DNA of 45,824 nt from CAZRUA01 sp964603125 (GCA_964603125.1 CAZRUA010000013.1:1-45824); one strand, 5' to 3'. Counted from the stretch's first letter, positions 23,963-32,970 are shown. The notes: generated by a model from the letters alone, not told the origin. Made by a program: numbers and translations.

Positions 23963-25603
23963 TTAAATAACTTCTGCTAAGCCAACTCCATCATATTTTA
24001 TGATTAAGTTATCGGCCGAATTTTCAATTTGATTATGTGTTTGAAACAAGTTGTAATTAAAGCTTAGAGGTAAAATAATAAATCTGTATTTATGATGGTT
24101 TAATTTTTTATGTTCAATTACTTTTATTTTTTCCGCATGTGAAATTTCTTCTACGTATAGGTTTTGAGGCTTTACTTTGTATTGCAAATGATAGTCTATT
24201 CCAAGTAATTGCGGAATAATCTTATCGTTAGGATAATTTTTCTCGGCGAAAGCAAGGGCAATATCGTATACATCTTTTAACCCATATTTATGATATTCTC
24301 GCTGTGTGCCAAAGTAAATACCAAGACCCATTAAAAAATCGTAAATGCTATAATTTGCAGTAACGTATTTTAAGGTGTTTATTGCTCGTTTTTTGTTCCA
24401 ATAAATTTCCAAAGCATGTTCAAGCTTAACAATATCTTCTAATTGTTGTTTGGATAAATAGTTGCTTTCTATAATTTGATAGGGTGGTAGTGGGTCGTAT
24501 TTAAATCCATGCTGTTCAGCCTTATAACGAACGGGAGTTCCTTTTAAGAATTTTAAAAAGCCCAATTGCAATTCAGGTGCAAAGAGTTTAAATACTTCTT
24601 CAAAACTATATTTTATATCCTCAATATAATCTAAAGCCAAGCCAACGATTAAATCTAAATGCATTTCAACCTTATGATCTAGACTTTTTATAATGTTTTT
24701 TGTTTTCTCAAAATTTTGTTTTCTGCTTACTTCTAAATTTGCTTTTTGGTTTACTGTTTGGATGCCAATTTCAAATCTAAATAAGCCTTTCGGAACATTT
24801 TCATCAATAAATTTTATAATATCAGGGTGTAAAATATCAGCAGTTATTTCAAATTGAAAAACATTATCTGGACGATGATGTTCTAAAATAAACTTAAAAA
24901 TATCAATGGTAAAATCCTTCTTAATATTAAAGGTTCTATCTAAAAATTTAATAACCCTTCCATGTTTCATTAAATGCAATAACATGGCTTTTATATCTTC
25001 GTTAGGAATGTATCTTACTTTGTTATCTAAACTTGCTAAACAAAACTCACATTTGTAAGGACAACCACGTGAAGTTTCGATGTAGCATACCTTGTTGTAC
25101 AGCTCTTCAGGACTATCTGTTCGGTATGGCATTATTTTGCTATACTTGGTTAAATCAAACATAGTTGCTTTCTCAAAGTAAACAACCTTGCCATTTTCCT
25201 TGCTAACTATATTAGGGATTCCATTAACATTGGGATAGTTATCAATGAATTCTCTAAATGGAATCTCACCTTCTCCGGTAATAATATAATCAACTTCAGA
25301 GTGGGCAATAATGTCGTCCCAGTCATGACTAACTTCTGGACCGCCTAATAATATTTTTGTGTTTGGATTAAGTAATTTAATTTTCTTTATTACCTCAAGA
25401 GTAGGTGTTATATTCCAAATATAACAACTGAAAGCAACTACATCAAATTCGGCGCAATGTTTTGCAATATCATCTTTGTTTTCTTTAATTGTAAACTCTT
25501 TCATGGCTAAACCTTCAACATCTTGATTTAGCTCATAAAGTAAGCGTATGGCTAAATTGATGTGAATGTATTTTGCATTAAGAGTTGTAAGAAGAATTTG
25601 CAT
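23963..25603 (-). CDS. B12-binding-domain radical SAM protein (DUF4080)
   Basis: The 546-residue protein has an N-terminal cobalamin-binding-like Rossmann domain (TTLNAKYIHINLAIRLLYEL, LLGGPEVSHDW and TGEGEIPFREFI), then a radical SAM core with Cys181-x3-Cys185-x2-Cys188 (RGCPYKCEFC) binding the [4Fe-4S] cluster. SAM-pathway features include FLDRTFNIKKDF, FRFEIGIQTVNQKANLEVSR and HLDLIVGLALDY. The C-terminal 150 residues (PPYQIIESNYLSKQQLEDI and after) fit DUF4080. It lacks the B12-binding DxHxxG motif, so cobalamin binding is doubtful. Known relatives methylate or modify diverse substrates; the substrate here is unknown. The gene is separated from its upstream neighbour by an inverted repeat at 25620-25638. 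Confidence 0.87.
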   Translation of the reverse strand: MQILLTTLNAKYIHINLAIRLLYELNQDVEGLAMKEFTIKENKDDIAKHCAEFDVVAFSCYIWNITPTLEVIKKIKLLNPNTKILLGGPEVSHDWDDIIAHSEVDYIITGEGEIPFREFIDNYPNVNGIPNIVSKENGKVVYFEKATMFDLTKYSKIMPYRTDSPEELYNKVCYIETSRGCPYKCEFCLASLDNKVRYIPNEDIKAMLLHLMKHGRVIKFLDRTFNIKKDFTIDIFKFILEHHRPDNVFQFEITADILHPDIIKFIDENVPKGLFRFEIGIQTVNQKANLEVSRKQNFEKTKNIIKSLDHKVEMHLDLIVGLALDYIEDIKYSFEEVFKLFAPELQLGFLKFLKGTPVRYKAEQHGFKYDPLPPYQIIESNYLSKQQLEDIVKLEHALEIYWNKKRAINTLKYVTANYSIYDFLMGLGIYFGTQREYHKYGLKDVYDIALAFAEKNYPNDKIIPQLLGIDYHLQYKVKPQNLYVEEISHAEKIKVIEHKKLNHHKYRFIILPLSFNYNLFQTHNQIENSADNLIIKYDGVGLAEVI

Positions 25604-25619
25604 GTGGTAAAGATAGACA

Positions 25620-25638
25620 TTTAGATTTTAAATCTAAA
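25620..25638. repeat. Perfect inverted repeat upstream of the radical SAM gene
   Basis: TTTAGATTT-T-AAATCTAAA is a 9-1-9 palindrome located 17 bp upstream of the start codon of the gene at 23963-25603 and 22 bp past the stop of the gene at 25661. No T-run follows on either side. It could be an operator for the radical SAM gene, or a weak terminator of the upstream gene. Confidence 0.45.
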
Positions 25639-25660
25639 CTGAAAAAATGCAAAGCTTCAA

Positions 25661-26035
25661 CTACCATGCCCACCAAGGGCGACACCATGGTCTGAAAATA
25701 CGACCTAAACGAATTACCGGAGGAACAATAATTGTTACTGAGCGGTTTGATTTTTCGTTTACACTTGGTTTAGTTTTATTAGTTGTTGCAACATCGCTTT
25801 GTTCTTGCCCAAAAATATCTTTGTAGCCACTAGCGTATTCAATCATGGCGACATCCGTTTTATTAATAACATAAACAGGTCCGTCTATATTTTGAGTTTT
25901 TTTGTATTTAATTTCCTGAGTGCCAATTTCAATCACTTTAGCAGAGATAAAGTTCCCGTTTTTTAAGTAAAGAGTGTCTTGTGCCTTTGCCGCAAAAGCA
26001 ATGAGAAAAACTAGAATTGTAAGAATTGATTTCAT
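25661..26035 (-). CDS. Secreted protein of unknown function with Trp-rich C-terminus
   Basis: The 124-residue product has a signal peptide (MKSILTILVFLIAFAAKAQ). A beta-rich domain follows: DTLYLKNGNFISAKVIEIGT, EIKYKKTQNIDGPVYVINKT and DVAMIEYASGYKDIFGQE. This wording recurs in Bacteroidota secreted hypotheticals, but no function is assigned. A low-complexity Ser/Thr/Lys linker leads to a C-terminal tail, VIRLGRIFRPWCRPWWAW, rich in Trp and Pro and ending with an aromatic residue, as in outer-membrane-targeted proteins. I chose the ATG complementary to 26033-26035 over a TTG seven codons upstream because the signal peptide begins there. A TAAATTTG -7-like box lies at 26054-26061 (minus). Confidence 0.7.
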   Translation of the reverse strand: MKSILTILVFLIAFAAKAQDTLYLKNGNFISAKVIEIGTQEIKYKKTQNIDGPVYVINKTDVAMIEYASGYKDIFGQEQSDVATTNKTKPSVNEKSNRSVTIIVPPVIRLGRIFRPWCRPWWAW

Positions 26036-26163
26036 TCGAATAAATTTATATAACAAATTTAAGTCATTTCAATGCCAAATAAAAACTTTAAATGTTAAAA
26101 TTTAATGCCTATGTAAGTTATTTGAGTAAAAGAATGCTAAATTTGACAATAACAATTCAAATT

Positions 26164-26808
26164 ATGTCTAAAGCTTTATTATTAGGTGCATCGGGTTTAA
26201 CGGGTTCGTTTTTAATGAATAAAATTTTAAACGACGATTATTATTCTCATCTAACAATAGTAGTTAGAAGGAAATTGGAAATCAATCATCCTAAACTTAC
26301 TCAAATTATTAGTGATTATTCGAACATTGATGAATTAAAAAATAATTTTGAAGTAGATTTTGTTTTTTGTTGCTTAGGAACTACTATTAAAAAAGCTGGT
26401 TCGCAAGAGGCTTTTAAACAAATAGATTTAGAAATTCCTGTGAAATGTGCCGAGTTAGCTAAGCAAAACGGTTGTAAGGGTTTTTACATGCAATCATCAT
26501 TAGGAGCAGATTCAAATTCCAAAAATTTTTATTTACAGGTAAAGGGTCAATGTGAAGATAAAATTAAGTCTTTAAATTTCGATTCCTTTGCAACGTTTCG
26601 CCCTTCGATGTTATTAGGACCTCGCAAAGAGTTTAGGTTAGGGGAATTGTTTGGCAAGATTGTGATGCAGGGACTTTTCTTTTTATTCATTGGCAAATTA
26701 AAACGTTATAAAGCCATTAAGGCTGAGCGAGTTGCAGAATTTATGTTGCAATTTCCGAAACCTAATCCAAAAGGTTACCGTATAATCGAATCTGAACAAA
26801 TGTTATAG
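26164..26808 (+). CDS. Atypical SDR NAD(P)-binding protein (HTATIP2-like)
   Basis: The 214-residue Rossmann-fold protein opens MSKALLLGASGLTGSFLMNK with the G-x-x-G-x-x-G nucleotide-binding loop, then DFVFCCLGTTIKKAGSQEAF, DLEIPVKCAELAKQNGCKGF and a late FRPSMLLGPRKEFRLGE block. These match the CC3/HTATIP2-like atypical short-chain dehydrogenases. The typical Tyr-x-x-x-Lys is represented by FYLQVKGQCE. The substrate is unknown. An upstream 24-codon in-frame reading (from 26092) is open, but the Rossmann strand starts at the ATG at 26164, and a TAAATTTG -7 box at 26138-26145 lies between them. The next gene starts 2 bp after the stop. Confidence 0.82.
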   Translation: MSKALLLGASGLTGSFLMNKILNDDYYSHLTIVVRRKLEINHPKLTQIISDYSNIDELKNNFEVDFVFCCLGTTIKKAGSQEAFKQIDLEIPVKCAELAKQNGCKGFYMQSSLGADSNSKNFYLQVKGQCEDKIKSLNFDSFATFRPSMLLGPRKEFRLGELFGKIVMQGLFFLFIGKLKRYKAIKAERVAEFMLQFPKPNPKGYRIIESEQML

Positions 26809-26810
26809 AT

Positions 26811-28157
26811 TTGATTTTAAATTTATTTAATATTTTACTTCCAACTTTTTTAGCCCTCATTTGGGTTGATTATTTGCGCAGGATAGATTTGTTTAGAAAT
26901 AAAAGTGTTTGGTTAGCTCTTTTTGTGTTTGCTATTTCCACTTGTACTCCATTTTTAATTCCATTTATTGATGAAGCCTTGACCTATGTAGGTGTTTTTA
27001 AGCGCAATGAATACATAAGTGATATGGTGTATTATTTTATTGGAGTAGGAATGAAAGAGGAGGGTTTAAAGTTTGCACCACTTTTTTTAGCTATGATTTT
27101 TTTTAAAGGTGTATTTCGCGAACCACTTGATTATGTTCTGCTAGCTTGCTTTTCGGCACTAGGATTTTCTTTAAGCGAAAATGTTATGTATTGCATGGAA
27201 CATGGCGTTTCTGTTTTATCTTCTCGAGGAGTATTATCCGTTCCTACTCATATGTTTGATGCAACTTTATTTGTTTATGGTTTTGTTTTAAATAAATTTA
27301 ATCCTAAGCCAAACAAATACATCTCTGTTTTTATTTTTATGTATGTAGCTGTTTTTTCACATGCTTTTTACGACTATTGGCTGGATGCTCAATTATTTAA
27401 AGGGGGTATTGTTATCACAGTATTTTATTACTTCATTACAATGTCATTATTTGCTACTATTTTAAATAATTGCTTAAATAATTCGGCGCATTTTAACCCT
27501 AAAAAGGTTATTAATTCAGGACGTTTGATGACTTGGATGATGACTTACTATTTCATTTTTTATTTTATTTTATCAATGATAGTGGTAGCAAATTATAGTT
27601 TTATTGACACCATGAAATATATAATGGTTACTGCGTTAATCAATTTGTTTATTTTGATTGTATTAATTGTTCGTCTATCAAGATTTAAACTTATTTCTGG
27701 TAGATGGAATCCAATTAGGTTTGAGTTCCCTTTTTATTTTTATTCAAAGGAGGAAGATGATCACCGTAAATTTTATAATTTTTTTCATGTTAAGATAAGA
27801 GGTGATAGTTACAATGAGTTTTACATTAATCAGTTTTATGAAGAGTATTTTAGCATAGTCCCTCTTTCATCAAAAAATACATTTATTGAGAAAGCCCGAA
27901 TTGCCTATATCGAAAAAAAGATATATCTAAGAAACGATGAAACTTTTTATTTAGTGAAAGTGTTCCCCGAATACAAGAATAGTGAGTATGTTTATTTTTT
28001 GATGAGAGCAAAAACTAAGGGTCGCATTTTTTCAAACAATAAATCACCCTTAGCTTCTATCTATAAAATAGAAAGCATGGAAAAATTAGACAACACAAAA
28101 AGTTTCGCAAAAAGCTTTCGGTTTTTGGAATGGGTTTGTTTAAAGCCCGCACTCTAA
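26811..28157 (+). CDS. PrsW-like intramembrane metalloprotease with a soluble C-terminal domain
   Basis: The 448-residue protein has about eight membrane helices in its first 270 residues. The PrsW/CPBP-type metal motifs are present: Glu83-Glu84-x-x-Lys87 (GMKEEGLKFAPL), Glu124-Asn125 (GFSLSENVMY), His148 (VPTHMFDA) and His185 with Asp189 (FSHAFYDYW). PrsW cleaves anti-sigma factors within the membrane in Bacillus; the target here is unknown. From about residue 280, a 165-residue charged region with no transmembrane helix (for example FYNFFHVKIRGDSYNEFYIN) has no known domain. The only start is TTG at 26811, 2 bp after the preceding stop, so it is likely translationally coupled. It converges with porX. 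Confidence 0.78.
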   Translation: MILNLFNILLPTFLALIWVDYLRRIDLFRNKSVWLALFVFAISTCTPFLIPFIDEALTYVGVFKRNEYISDMVYYFIGVGMKEEGLKFAPLFLAMIFFKGVFREPLDYVLLACFSALGFSLSENVMYCMEHGVSVLSSRGVLSVPTHMFDATLFVYGFVLNKFNPKPNKYISVFIFMYVAVFSHAFYDYWLDAQLFKGGIVITVFYYFITMSLFATILNNCLNNSAHFNPKKVINSGRLMTWMMTYYFIFYFILSMIVVANYSFIDTMKYIMVTALINLFILIVLIVRLSRFKLISGRWNPIRFEFPFYFYSKEEDDHRKFYNFFHVKIRGDSYNEFYINQFYEEYFSIVPLSSKNTFIEKARIAYIEKKIYLRNDETFYLVKVFPEYKNSEYVYFLMRAKTKGRIFSNNKSPLASIYKIESMEKLDNTKSFAKSFRFLEWVCLKPAL

Positions 28158-28162
28158 CTGAT

Positions 28163-29716
28163 TTACCTTGGACTTAAACTAATATAAGGAATTAACATTT
28201 CCTCCATACTTACACCACCGTGCTGAAAAGTGTTTCTATAATAACTTACATAATGATTGTAGTTATTTGGATAGGCAAAAAATTTATCTTCCTTGGCAAA
28301 CACAAAAACCGAACTAACATGCTGTTTAGGTAAAAAGGCATCACTTGGGTTTTTAACTTCAAAAACGTCTTTTTTTACATAATCCAATGTTTTTCCTTGT
28401 TTGTAACGTAGGTTAGTGTTAACGTTTTTATCACCGATAACTTTTGTAGCTTCTTTAACATGCACTGTACCGTGGTCGGTTGTAATAATTAATTTACATT
28501 TTTTCTCAGCAATTTGTTTTATAATATCCAAAAGTGGCGAATGCTCAAACCAGCTCACTGTAAGACTTCTGTACGCAGGTTCGTCATCAGCTAACTCTCG
28601 TATTACTTCCATGTCGGTACGAGCATGAGATAACATATCTACAAAATTATAAACAATAATATTTAGTTTGTTTTGCATTAAGTTACTTATACTATCAGCT
28701 AATTTTTTACCTGCATTTAAGTTAGTAATCTTGTGGTAGGACATCTTAATGTCTTTGCCGTTACGTTTTAATTGTTCACGCATTAATTCCTCTTCATGCA
28801 TGTTTTTTCCGCCTTCATCCTCATCGTTAAGCCATAAATTAGGATAACGTTTTTCGATTTCACTTGGCATTAATCCTGCAAACAAAGCATTTCTAGCGTA
28901 TTGTGTAGCGGAAGGTAAAATGCTATAAAAAATTTCTTCGGTATCAACTTTATAGTAATCATTGATAATCGGTTGAATCATTTTCCATTGATCAAAACGT
29001 AAATTATCAATTACTAATACAAATGTGTTGTTATGTTTATCTATCTCGGGTAATAATTTATTTTTAAATAAAGTATGCGACATTACAGGTGGCTTATCAT
29101 CCTTACCGTTTAGCCACGATATGTAATTTTGTTCTACAAATTTAAAAAATCGCGAGCTTGCTTCTGTTTTTTGAGTTTTTAAAACCTCAAGCATACTCTT
29201 ATCATTGTTTTGCTCAATTTCCAGTTCCCAATAAATTAATTTTTTGTACAACTCGCCCCATTCTTGGTGATTAAGCCTGTCGCTAATTTGCATCCCAATT
29301 TGCTGAAATTCCTTGCGATACTCCGTATTAGTTTTATTACTAATTAAGCGTTTGTTATCTAAATTCTTTTTTAATGAAAGTAGTATTTGATTTGGATTTA
29401 CAGGTTTTATCAAATAGTCAGCAATCTTGCTTCCAATTGCATCTTCCATAATATGTTCCTCCTCACTCTTAGTAATCATTATTACTGGTGTGTCGGCCCA
29501 TTTCGCTTTTATCATGGTTAGTGTTTGCAAACCTGATAAGCCGGGCATATTTTCATCCAATAAAATCACATCTATGCTCTTCTCTTTTAAAATATCTAAG
29601 GCTTCATCTCCACTTTTTGCTGTGGTTACATCATAACCCTTTTCGCTCAAAAATAAAATATGTGGTTTTAATAGTTCTATTTCATCATCAGCCCAAAGCA
29701 ATTGTATTTTTTCCAT
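28163..29716 (-). CDS. porX: T9SS regulator PorX: response regulator fused to PglZ-type phosphodiesterase
   Basis: The 517-residue protein joins a receiver domain (1-120; phospho-acceptor Asp54, DENMPG; acidic pair Asp10-Asp11; Lys near 105 in LIKPV) to a PglZ/alkaline phosphatase-like domain (about 205-517; FVLVIDNLRFDQWKMI with a metal-binding Asp, PSATQYARNALFAGLMPSEI, NFVDMLSHARTDME, LIITTDHGTVHV and FQHGGVSMEEMLIPYI). This is PorX, the regulator of type IX secretion, described as a phosphodiesterase acting on cyclic or linear oligonucleotides and working with PorY. An in-frame upstream extension of seven codons is not used; the domain starts MEKIQLLWADDE. No porY or por genes are close by. 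Confidence 0.93.
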   Translation of the reverse strand: MEKIQLLWADDEIELLKPHILFLSEKGYDVTTAKSGDEALDILKEKSIDVILLDENMPGLSGLQTLTMIKAKWADTPVIMITKSEEEHIMEDAIGSKIADYLIKPVNPNQILLSLKKNLDNKRLISNKTNTEYRKEFQQIGMQISDRLNHQEWGELYKKLIYWELEIEQNNDKSMLEVLKTQKTEASSRFFKFVEQNYISWLNGKDDKPPVMSHTLFKNKLLPEIDKHNNTFVLVIDNLRFDQWKMIQPIINDYYKVDTEEIFYSILPSATQYARNALFAGLMPSEIEKRYPNLWLNDEDEGGKNMHEEELMREQLKRNGKDIKMSYHKITNLNAGKKLADSISNLMQNKLNIIVYNFVDMLSHARTDMEVIRELADDEPAYRSLTVSWFEHSPLLDIIKQIAEKKCKLIITTDHGTVHVKEATKVIGDKNVNTNLRYKQGKTLDYVKKDVFEVKNPSDAFLPKQHVSSVFVFAKEDKFFAYPNNYNHYVSYYRNTFQHGGVSMEEMLIPYISLSPR

Positions 29717-29792
29717 AAATCGTTTTTTATTGTACAACGAAAATAATTAAGTTTTATGATGTAAAAGGTTAATTTTGTTTAAATTTACCACT

Positions 29793-30413
29793 ATGTTTAA
29801 AACAAGTAAATTATTCATCATCTGCTGTTTTATGTTTGCTTTTGCTTCTCAAACGCAAGCGCAGCGATATTTTTTTAGCAATCATGTTTTTAATCGCAAG
29901 GCTGTTTATCTTGAAGGAATGGGAACAGGCGGTTTTTATTCAATAAACTACGAGTATTTATTTCACGATTATGGCTTAAAGCAAGGTTTGCGAGGTGGCC
30001 CATCATTTTTTATTAATTTTTTAGATGCAAATAAGCCAAAAGTATTTACAGGTAATTTAGAGTATGTAGCCTTTGGTTATGGAGGAGTTCATCATATTGA
30101 GTTTGGAGCGGGTTTGCAGTATTGTTTTCAAACCTATAAGGTAGAAGAGCCTATTTATAATGTGGATACCGTTTTAGTAGGTTATCATACTTACAAATTC
30201 AATTCATCAGGGCCAAGTTTAGTGCCACGAATAGGTTATCGTTATCAAGATCCGGATGGTGGATTTGTTTTAAGAGTAGGGTATACACCTTTATTTAGTT
30301 TTTTAGGACGTAACAAAACATATTTAGATGGCTCACTTATCTCTAAGGAAAAAGTGCCATTTCATACTAAATTTTTATGGGGCGGTATTAGTATAGGACT
30401 TTCATTTTATTAA
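29793..30413 (+). CDS. Outer-membrane beta-barrel protein of unknown function
   Basis: The 206-residue product has a signal peptide (MFKTSKLFIICCFMFAFASQ) ending near TQAQ. The mature part alternates aromatic and glycine-rich strands (VYLEGMGTGGFYSINYEYLF, GLRGGPSFFINFLDANKP, LVPRIGYRYQDPDGGFVLRV) and ends in GGISIGLSFY, whose final aromatic residue is typical of outer-membrane barrels. No family name is recognised. The ATG at 29793 is preferred over a TTG at 29775 because a TAATTTTG -7 box overlaps 29770-29777. It is only 5 bp ahead of the HD hydrolase gene and divergent from porX. Confidence 0.78.
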   Translation: MFKTSKLFIICCFMFAFASQTQAQRYFFSNHVFNRKAVYLEGMGTGGFYSINYEYLFHDYGLKQGLRGGPSFFINFLDANKPKVFTGNLEYVAFGYGGVHHIEFGAGLQYCFQTYKVEEPIYNVDTVLVGYHTYKFNSSGPSLVPRIGYRYQDPDGGFVLRVGYTPLFSFLGRNKTYLDGSLISKEKVPFHTKFLWGGISIGLSFY

Positions 30414-30418
30414 GCTTT

Positions 30419-31648
30419 ATGAGCAAAACAATAAACAAGCGTAAGATTATTAATGACCCGATTTATGGTTTTGTAAGTTTACCTGATGATTTTATTTATG
30501 ATTTAATTAATCATCCATTTTTTCAGCGTCTACGTAGGATTAAGCAATTAGGATTAACCAATTTGGTTTACCCAGGAGCTTTGCACACTAGATTTCATCA
30601 TGCAATTGGCGCTATGCATCTCATGACAGAGGCTATTGCAGTTTTAAGAAGTAAGGGAGTTAAAATTTCGGATGAAGAAGCACAAGCGGTTACAGTAGCT
30701 ATTTTGTTGCACGATGTGGGGCATGGTCCATTTTCACACTCGTTAGAGCACAGTATTGTTGAAGGAGTTCATCATGAGGATATTTCGGAAATGCTGATGA
30801 GTAAGCTAAACAAGGAGTTTGGTGGAAAGTTAGATTTGGCAATTAAAATATTCAATAACAAATACAAGCGCAAGTTTTTACACATGTTGGTTAGCTCACA
30901 GCTTGATATGGATAGATTGGATTATTTAAAGCGAGATAGTTTTTTCACAGGTGTTTCGGAAGGTGTTGTAAGTAGCGACAGGATAATAAAAATGTTAAGT
31001 GTTAAAAACGATGAATTAGTTGTTGAGGCCAAAGGAATTTATTCGATTGAAAAATTTATTGTTGCTCGCCGATTAATGTATTGGCAAGTGTACTTGCACA
31101 AAACAGTTGTTGGAGCTGAAAACATTTTGGTGAATTGTTTGAAGCGTGCTAAGGAATTGGCGCTCCAAGGAGAAGATTTATTTGCTACTCCAGATTTTAA
31201 ACTGTTTTTAACCAATAAGTTTACCAAACAGGATTTTTTAAAGAAACCTAATTTGCTTGAAACATTTGCTCGTTTAGATGATTACGACGTTTTTTCAGCA
31301 ATAAAAGTTTGGGCTAACCATAGCGATAAAATTTTAAGTACACTTTGTAAAAACTTAGTAGAACGTAATTTGTTTAAAATTGAAATTCAAGCCAAACCAT
31401 TCGAAGCATCTTATTTAAAGGCTTTGCAAGCTAAAGTAAAAAAGCAATTGAAAATAAGTGATAGTGAAATAAGCTATTTTGTTTCCAATGGTGAAATTCA
31501 AAACTCAGCTTATTCAAGCAATGATGTAAAAATTAATGTGTTGTTTAATACAGGAAAGGTAATGGACATCGCTCAAGCTAGCGACCAATTAAATATTGAA
31601 GTTTTAAGTAAAAAGGTAACGAAGTATTTCGTTTGTTACCCTAAGTAA
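30419..31648 (+). CDS. HD-domain phosphohydrolase (dNTPase/SAMHD1-like)
   Basis: The 409-residue protein has the HD motif: His61 (TRFHHAIGAMHL), His98-Asp99 (LLHDVGHGPFSHSLEH) and Asp163 (SSQLDMDRLDYLKRD) that bind the metal ions. The opening NDPIYGFVSLPDDFIYDLIN and FQRLRRIKQLGLTNLVYPGA are typical of the dGTPase/SAMHD1-related branch, which hydrolyses dNTPs or other nucleotide phosphates. The length fits (about 400). The substrate is not determined by sequence. It starts 5 bp after the beta-barrel gene and converges with the HMA gene across a 7-bp gap, with no clear terminator. Confidence 0.9.
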   Translation: MSKTINKRKIINDPIYGFVSLPDDFIYDLINHPFFQRLRRIKQLGLTNLVYPGALHTRFHHAIGAMHLMTEAIAVLRSKGVKISDEEAQAVTVAILLHDVGHGPFSHSLEHSIVEGVHHEDISEMLMSKLNKEFGGKLDLAIKIFNNKYKRKFLHMLVSSQLDMDRLDYLKRDSFFTGVSEGVVSSDRIIKMLSVKNDELVVEAKGIYSIEKFIVARRLMYWQVYLHKTVVGAENILVNCLKRAKELALQGEDLFATPDFKLFLTNKFTKQDFLKKPNLLETFARLDDYDVFSAIKVWANHSDKILSTLCKNLVERNLFKIEIQAKPFEASYLKALQAKVKKQLKISDSEISYFVSNGEIQNSAYSSNDVKINVLFNTGKVMDIAQASDQLNIEVLSKKVTKYFVCYPK

Positions 31649-31655
31649 ATTAAGC

Positions 31656-31991
31656 TTATTTATTACCACCGTGCTTAATCTCAGTGTATTTCACTTGATT
31701 GGCTTTTACATCATCAGCATCAAAACCTATTTCTGCCATGGCTTTGCGTATTGCATCTAGGCTCGTTTTTTTGCTATTAAACATTACAAAAACTTCGTGC
31801 TTTACATAATCAACACTTACTTTTCTAACTCCATCCATTTTCCCTATAGCTGTTTCAATAGCTCTTTTGCAAAACATGCACTCTGCAGTAGTCTTGATGG
31901 TAGCTTTTGTGCGGCGAGGATTGGCTGCAGTAGCATTAAAACCTATTGAAATAAGTAAAAGAAATATGAAGGCTCTGAAAAATTTTGACAT
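31656..31991 (-). CDS. Exported heavy-metal-associated (HMA) domain protein
   Basis: The 111-residue protein has a signal peptide (about 1-23) and one HMA domain with the metal-binding pair Cys38-x-x-Cys41 (TTAECMFCKRAIETAIGKMD) followed by GVRKVSVDYVKHEVFVMFNS. The fold is beta-alpha-beta-beta-alpha-beta. Such domains bind Cu(I), Zn(II) or similar soft metals, and here it would act in the periplasm. No transporter gene is nearby. It lies 27 bp after the epimerase gene on the same strand, so it may be cotranscribed. The C-terminal 20 residues (KANQVKYTEIKHGGNK) are polar. Confidence 0.88.
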   Translation of the reverse strand: MSKFFRAFIFLLLISIGFNATAANPRRTKATIKTTAECMFCKRAIETAIGKMDGVRKVSVDYVKHEVFVMFNSKKTSLDAIRKAMAEIGFDADDVKANQVKYTEIKHGGNK

Positions 31992-32018
31992 AATAAAGGG
32001 TTTTAAAATGCTAATTTA

Positions 32019-32927
32019 CTATTTTTTTGATAAATCTTCTAAGGCTTTATCTAATTCTTTAAACTTAAAATCAAAGCCAGTATTTAAAAGCTTTTGGTTG
32101 CTAACACGTGAACCTTCTAATACCATAACCGCCATTTCGCCTAAAATCAATTTAAGAAAAAATGCCGGAGCTTTTAACCCTAAAAATGGTCGTTTTATGC
32201 TTTTACAAAGTTTCTTCGTAAACTCTTTATTGGTGGTGTGTTCCGATGAAGTAGCATTGTAGATTCCACTAAATTTTTCATCTTCAATTGCTTTCATAAA
32301 CACCGAAACCATATCATCAATATGTATCCAAGGCATGTATTGTTTTCCTGTTCCGAGGCAGGCTGCAAAACCAAATTTAGCCGATGATATTAGTTTTTTG
32401 TAGGCACCACCATCTTTGCTTAAAACTACGCTAACTCTCACAATCACTTTACGTGCACTAAAATTCAAAACATTGCTATACGTATCTTCCCATGCTTTAC
32501 AAGTGCTACCTAAAAAATCATTTGTAAAAGAATCTTCTTCAACGTAAATAGTTTCGTTGGTTACAGCGCCATAATAGCCAATTGCCGAAGCACCTATAAA
32601 AGCTTTTAATGATATGTTTTTCTTTAAAATTACATTTTGTATTAACTCACTACCCTTAACACGGCTATCAATAATTTCCTTTTTCCCTTTCGCATTCCAT
32701 TTAGTATCCGCTATCGGTGCTCCAGCTAAGTGCACCACATAATCAAGGCTTTCAAAAGCTTTTTCGTCAATTTGTCCGCTTAAAATATCCCATTTAAAGC
32801 ATTCATATCCATCTCCTTTGTAAGCTTTTCTTCCTAAATGTACTACCTCGTATCCTTTACTAATAAGGCTTTTCGTAAGCATTTTACCTATAAGCCCGCT
32901 TCCACCTGTTATTAACACTTTTGCCAT
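32019..32927 (-). CDS. TIGR01777-family nucleoside-sugar epimerase-like protein
   Basis: The 302-residue protein is an extended SDR of the TIGR01777 (YfcH/SulA-like) family. It shows the NAD(P) loop GGSGLIGKMLTKSLISKGYE, the signature HLAGAPIADTKWNAKGKKEI, SRVKGSELIQNVI, FIGASAIGYYGA and MPWIHIDDMVSVFMKAIEDE, and then a C-terminal domain with LGLKAPAFFLKLILGEMAVM. Substrate and role are unknown. The start overlaps no other gene; a divergent promoter region (32928-32997) lies between it and the ferredoxin gene. Confidence 0.93.
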   Translation of the reverse strand: MAKVLITGGSGLIGKMLTKSLISKGYEVVHLGRKAYKGDGYECFKWDILSGQIDEKAFESLDYVVHLAGAPIADTKWNAKGKKEIIDSRVKGSELIQNVILKKNISLKAFIGASAIGYYGAVTNETIYVEEDSFTNDFLGSTCKAWEDTYSNVLNFSARKVIVRVSVVLSKDGGAYKKLISSAKFGFAACLGTGKQYMPWIHIDDMVSVFMKAIEDEKFSGIYNATSSEHTTNKEFTKKLCKSIKRPFLGLKAPAFFLKLILGEMAVMVLEGSRVSNQKLLNTGFDFKFKELDKALEDLSKK

Positions 32928-32970
32928 AATAATTAGTATTGTATTCTCTATAAAATTACTAAAATACCTT

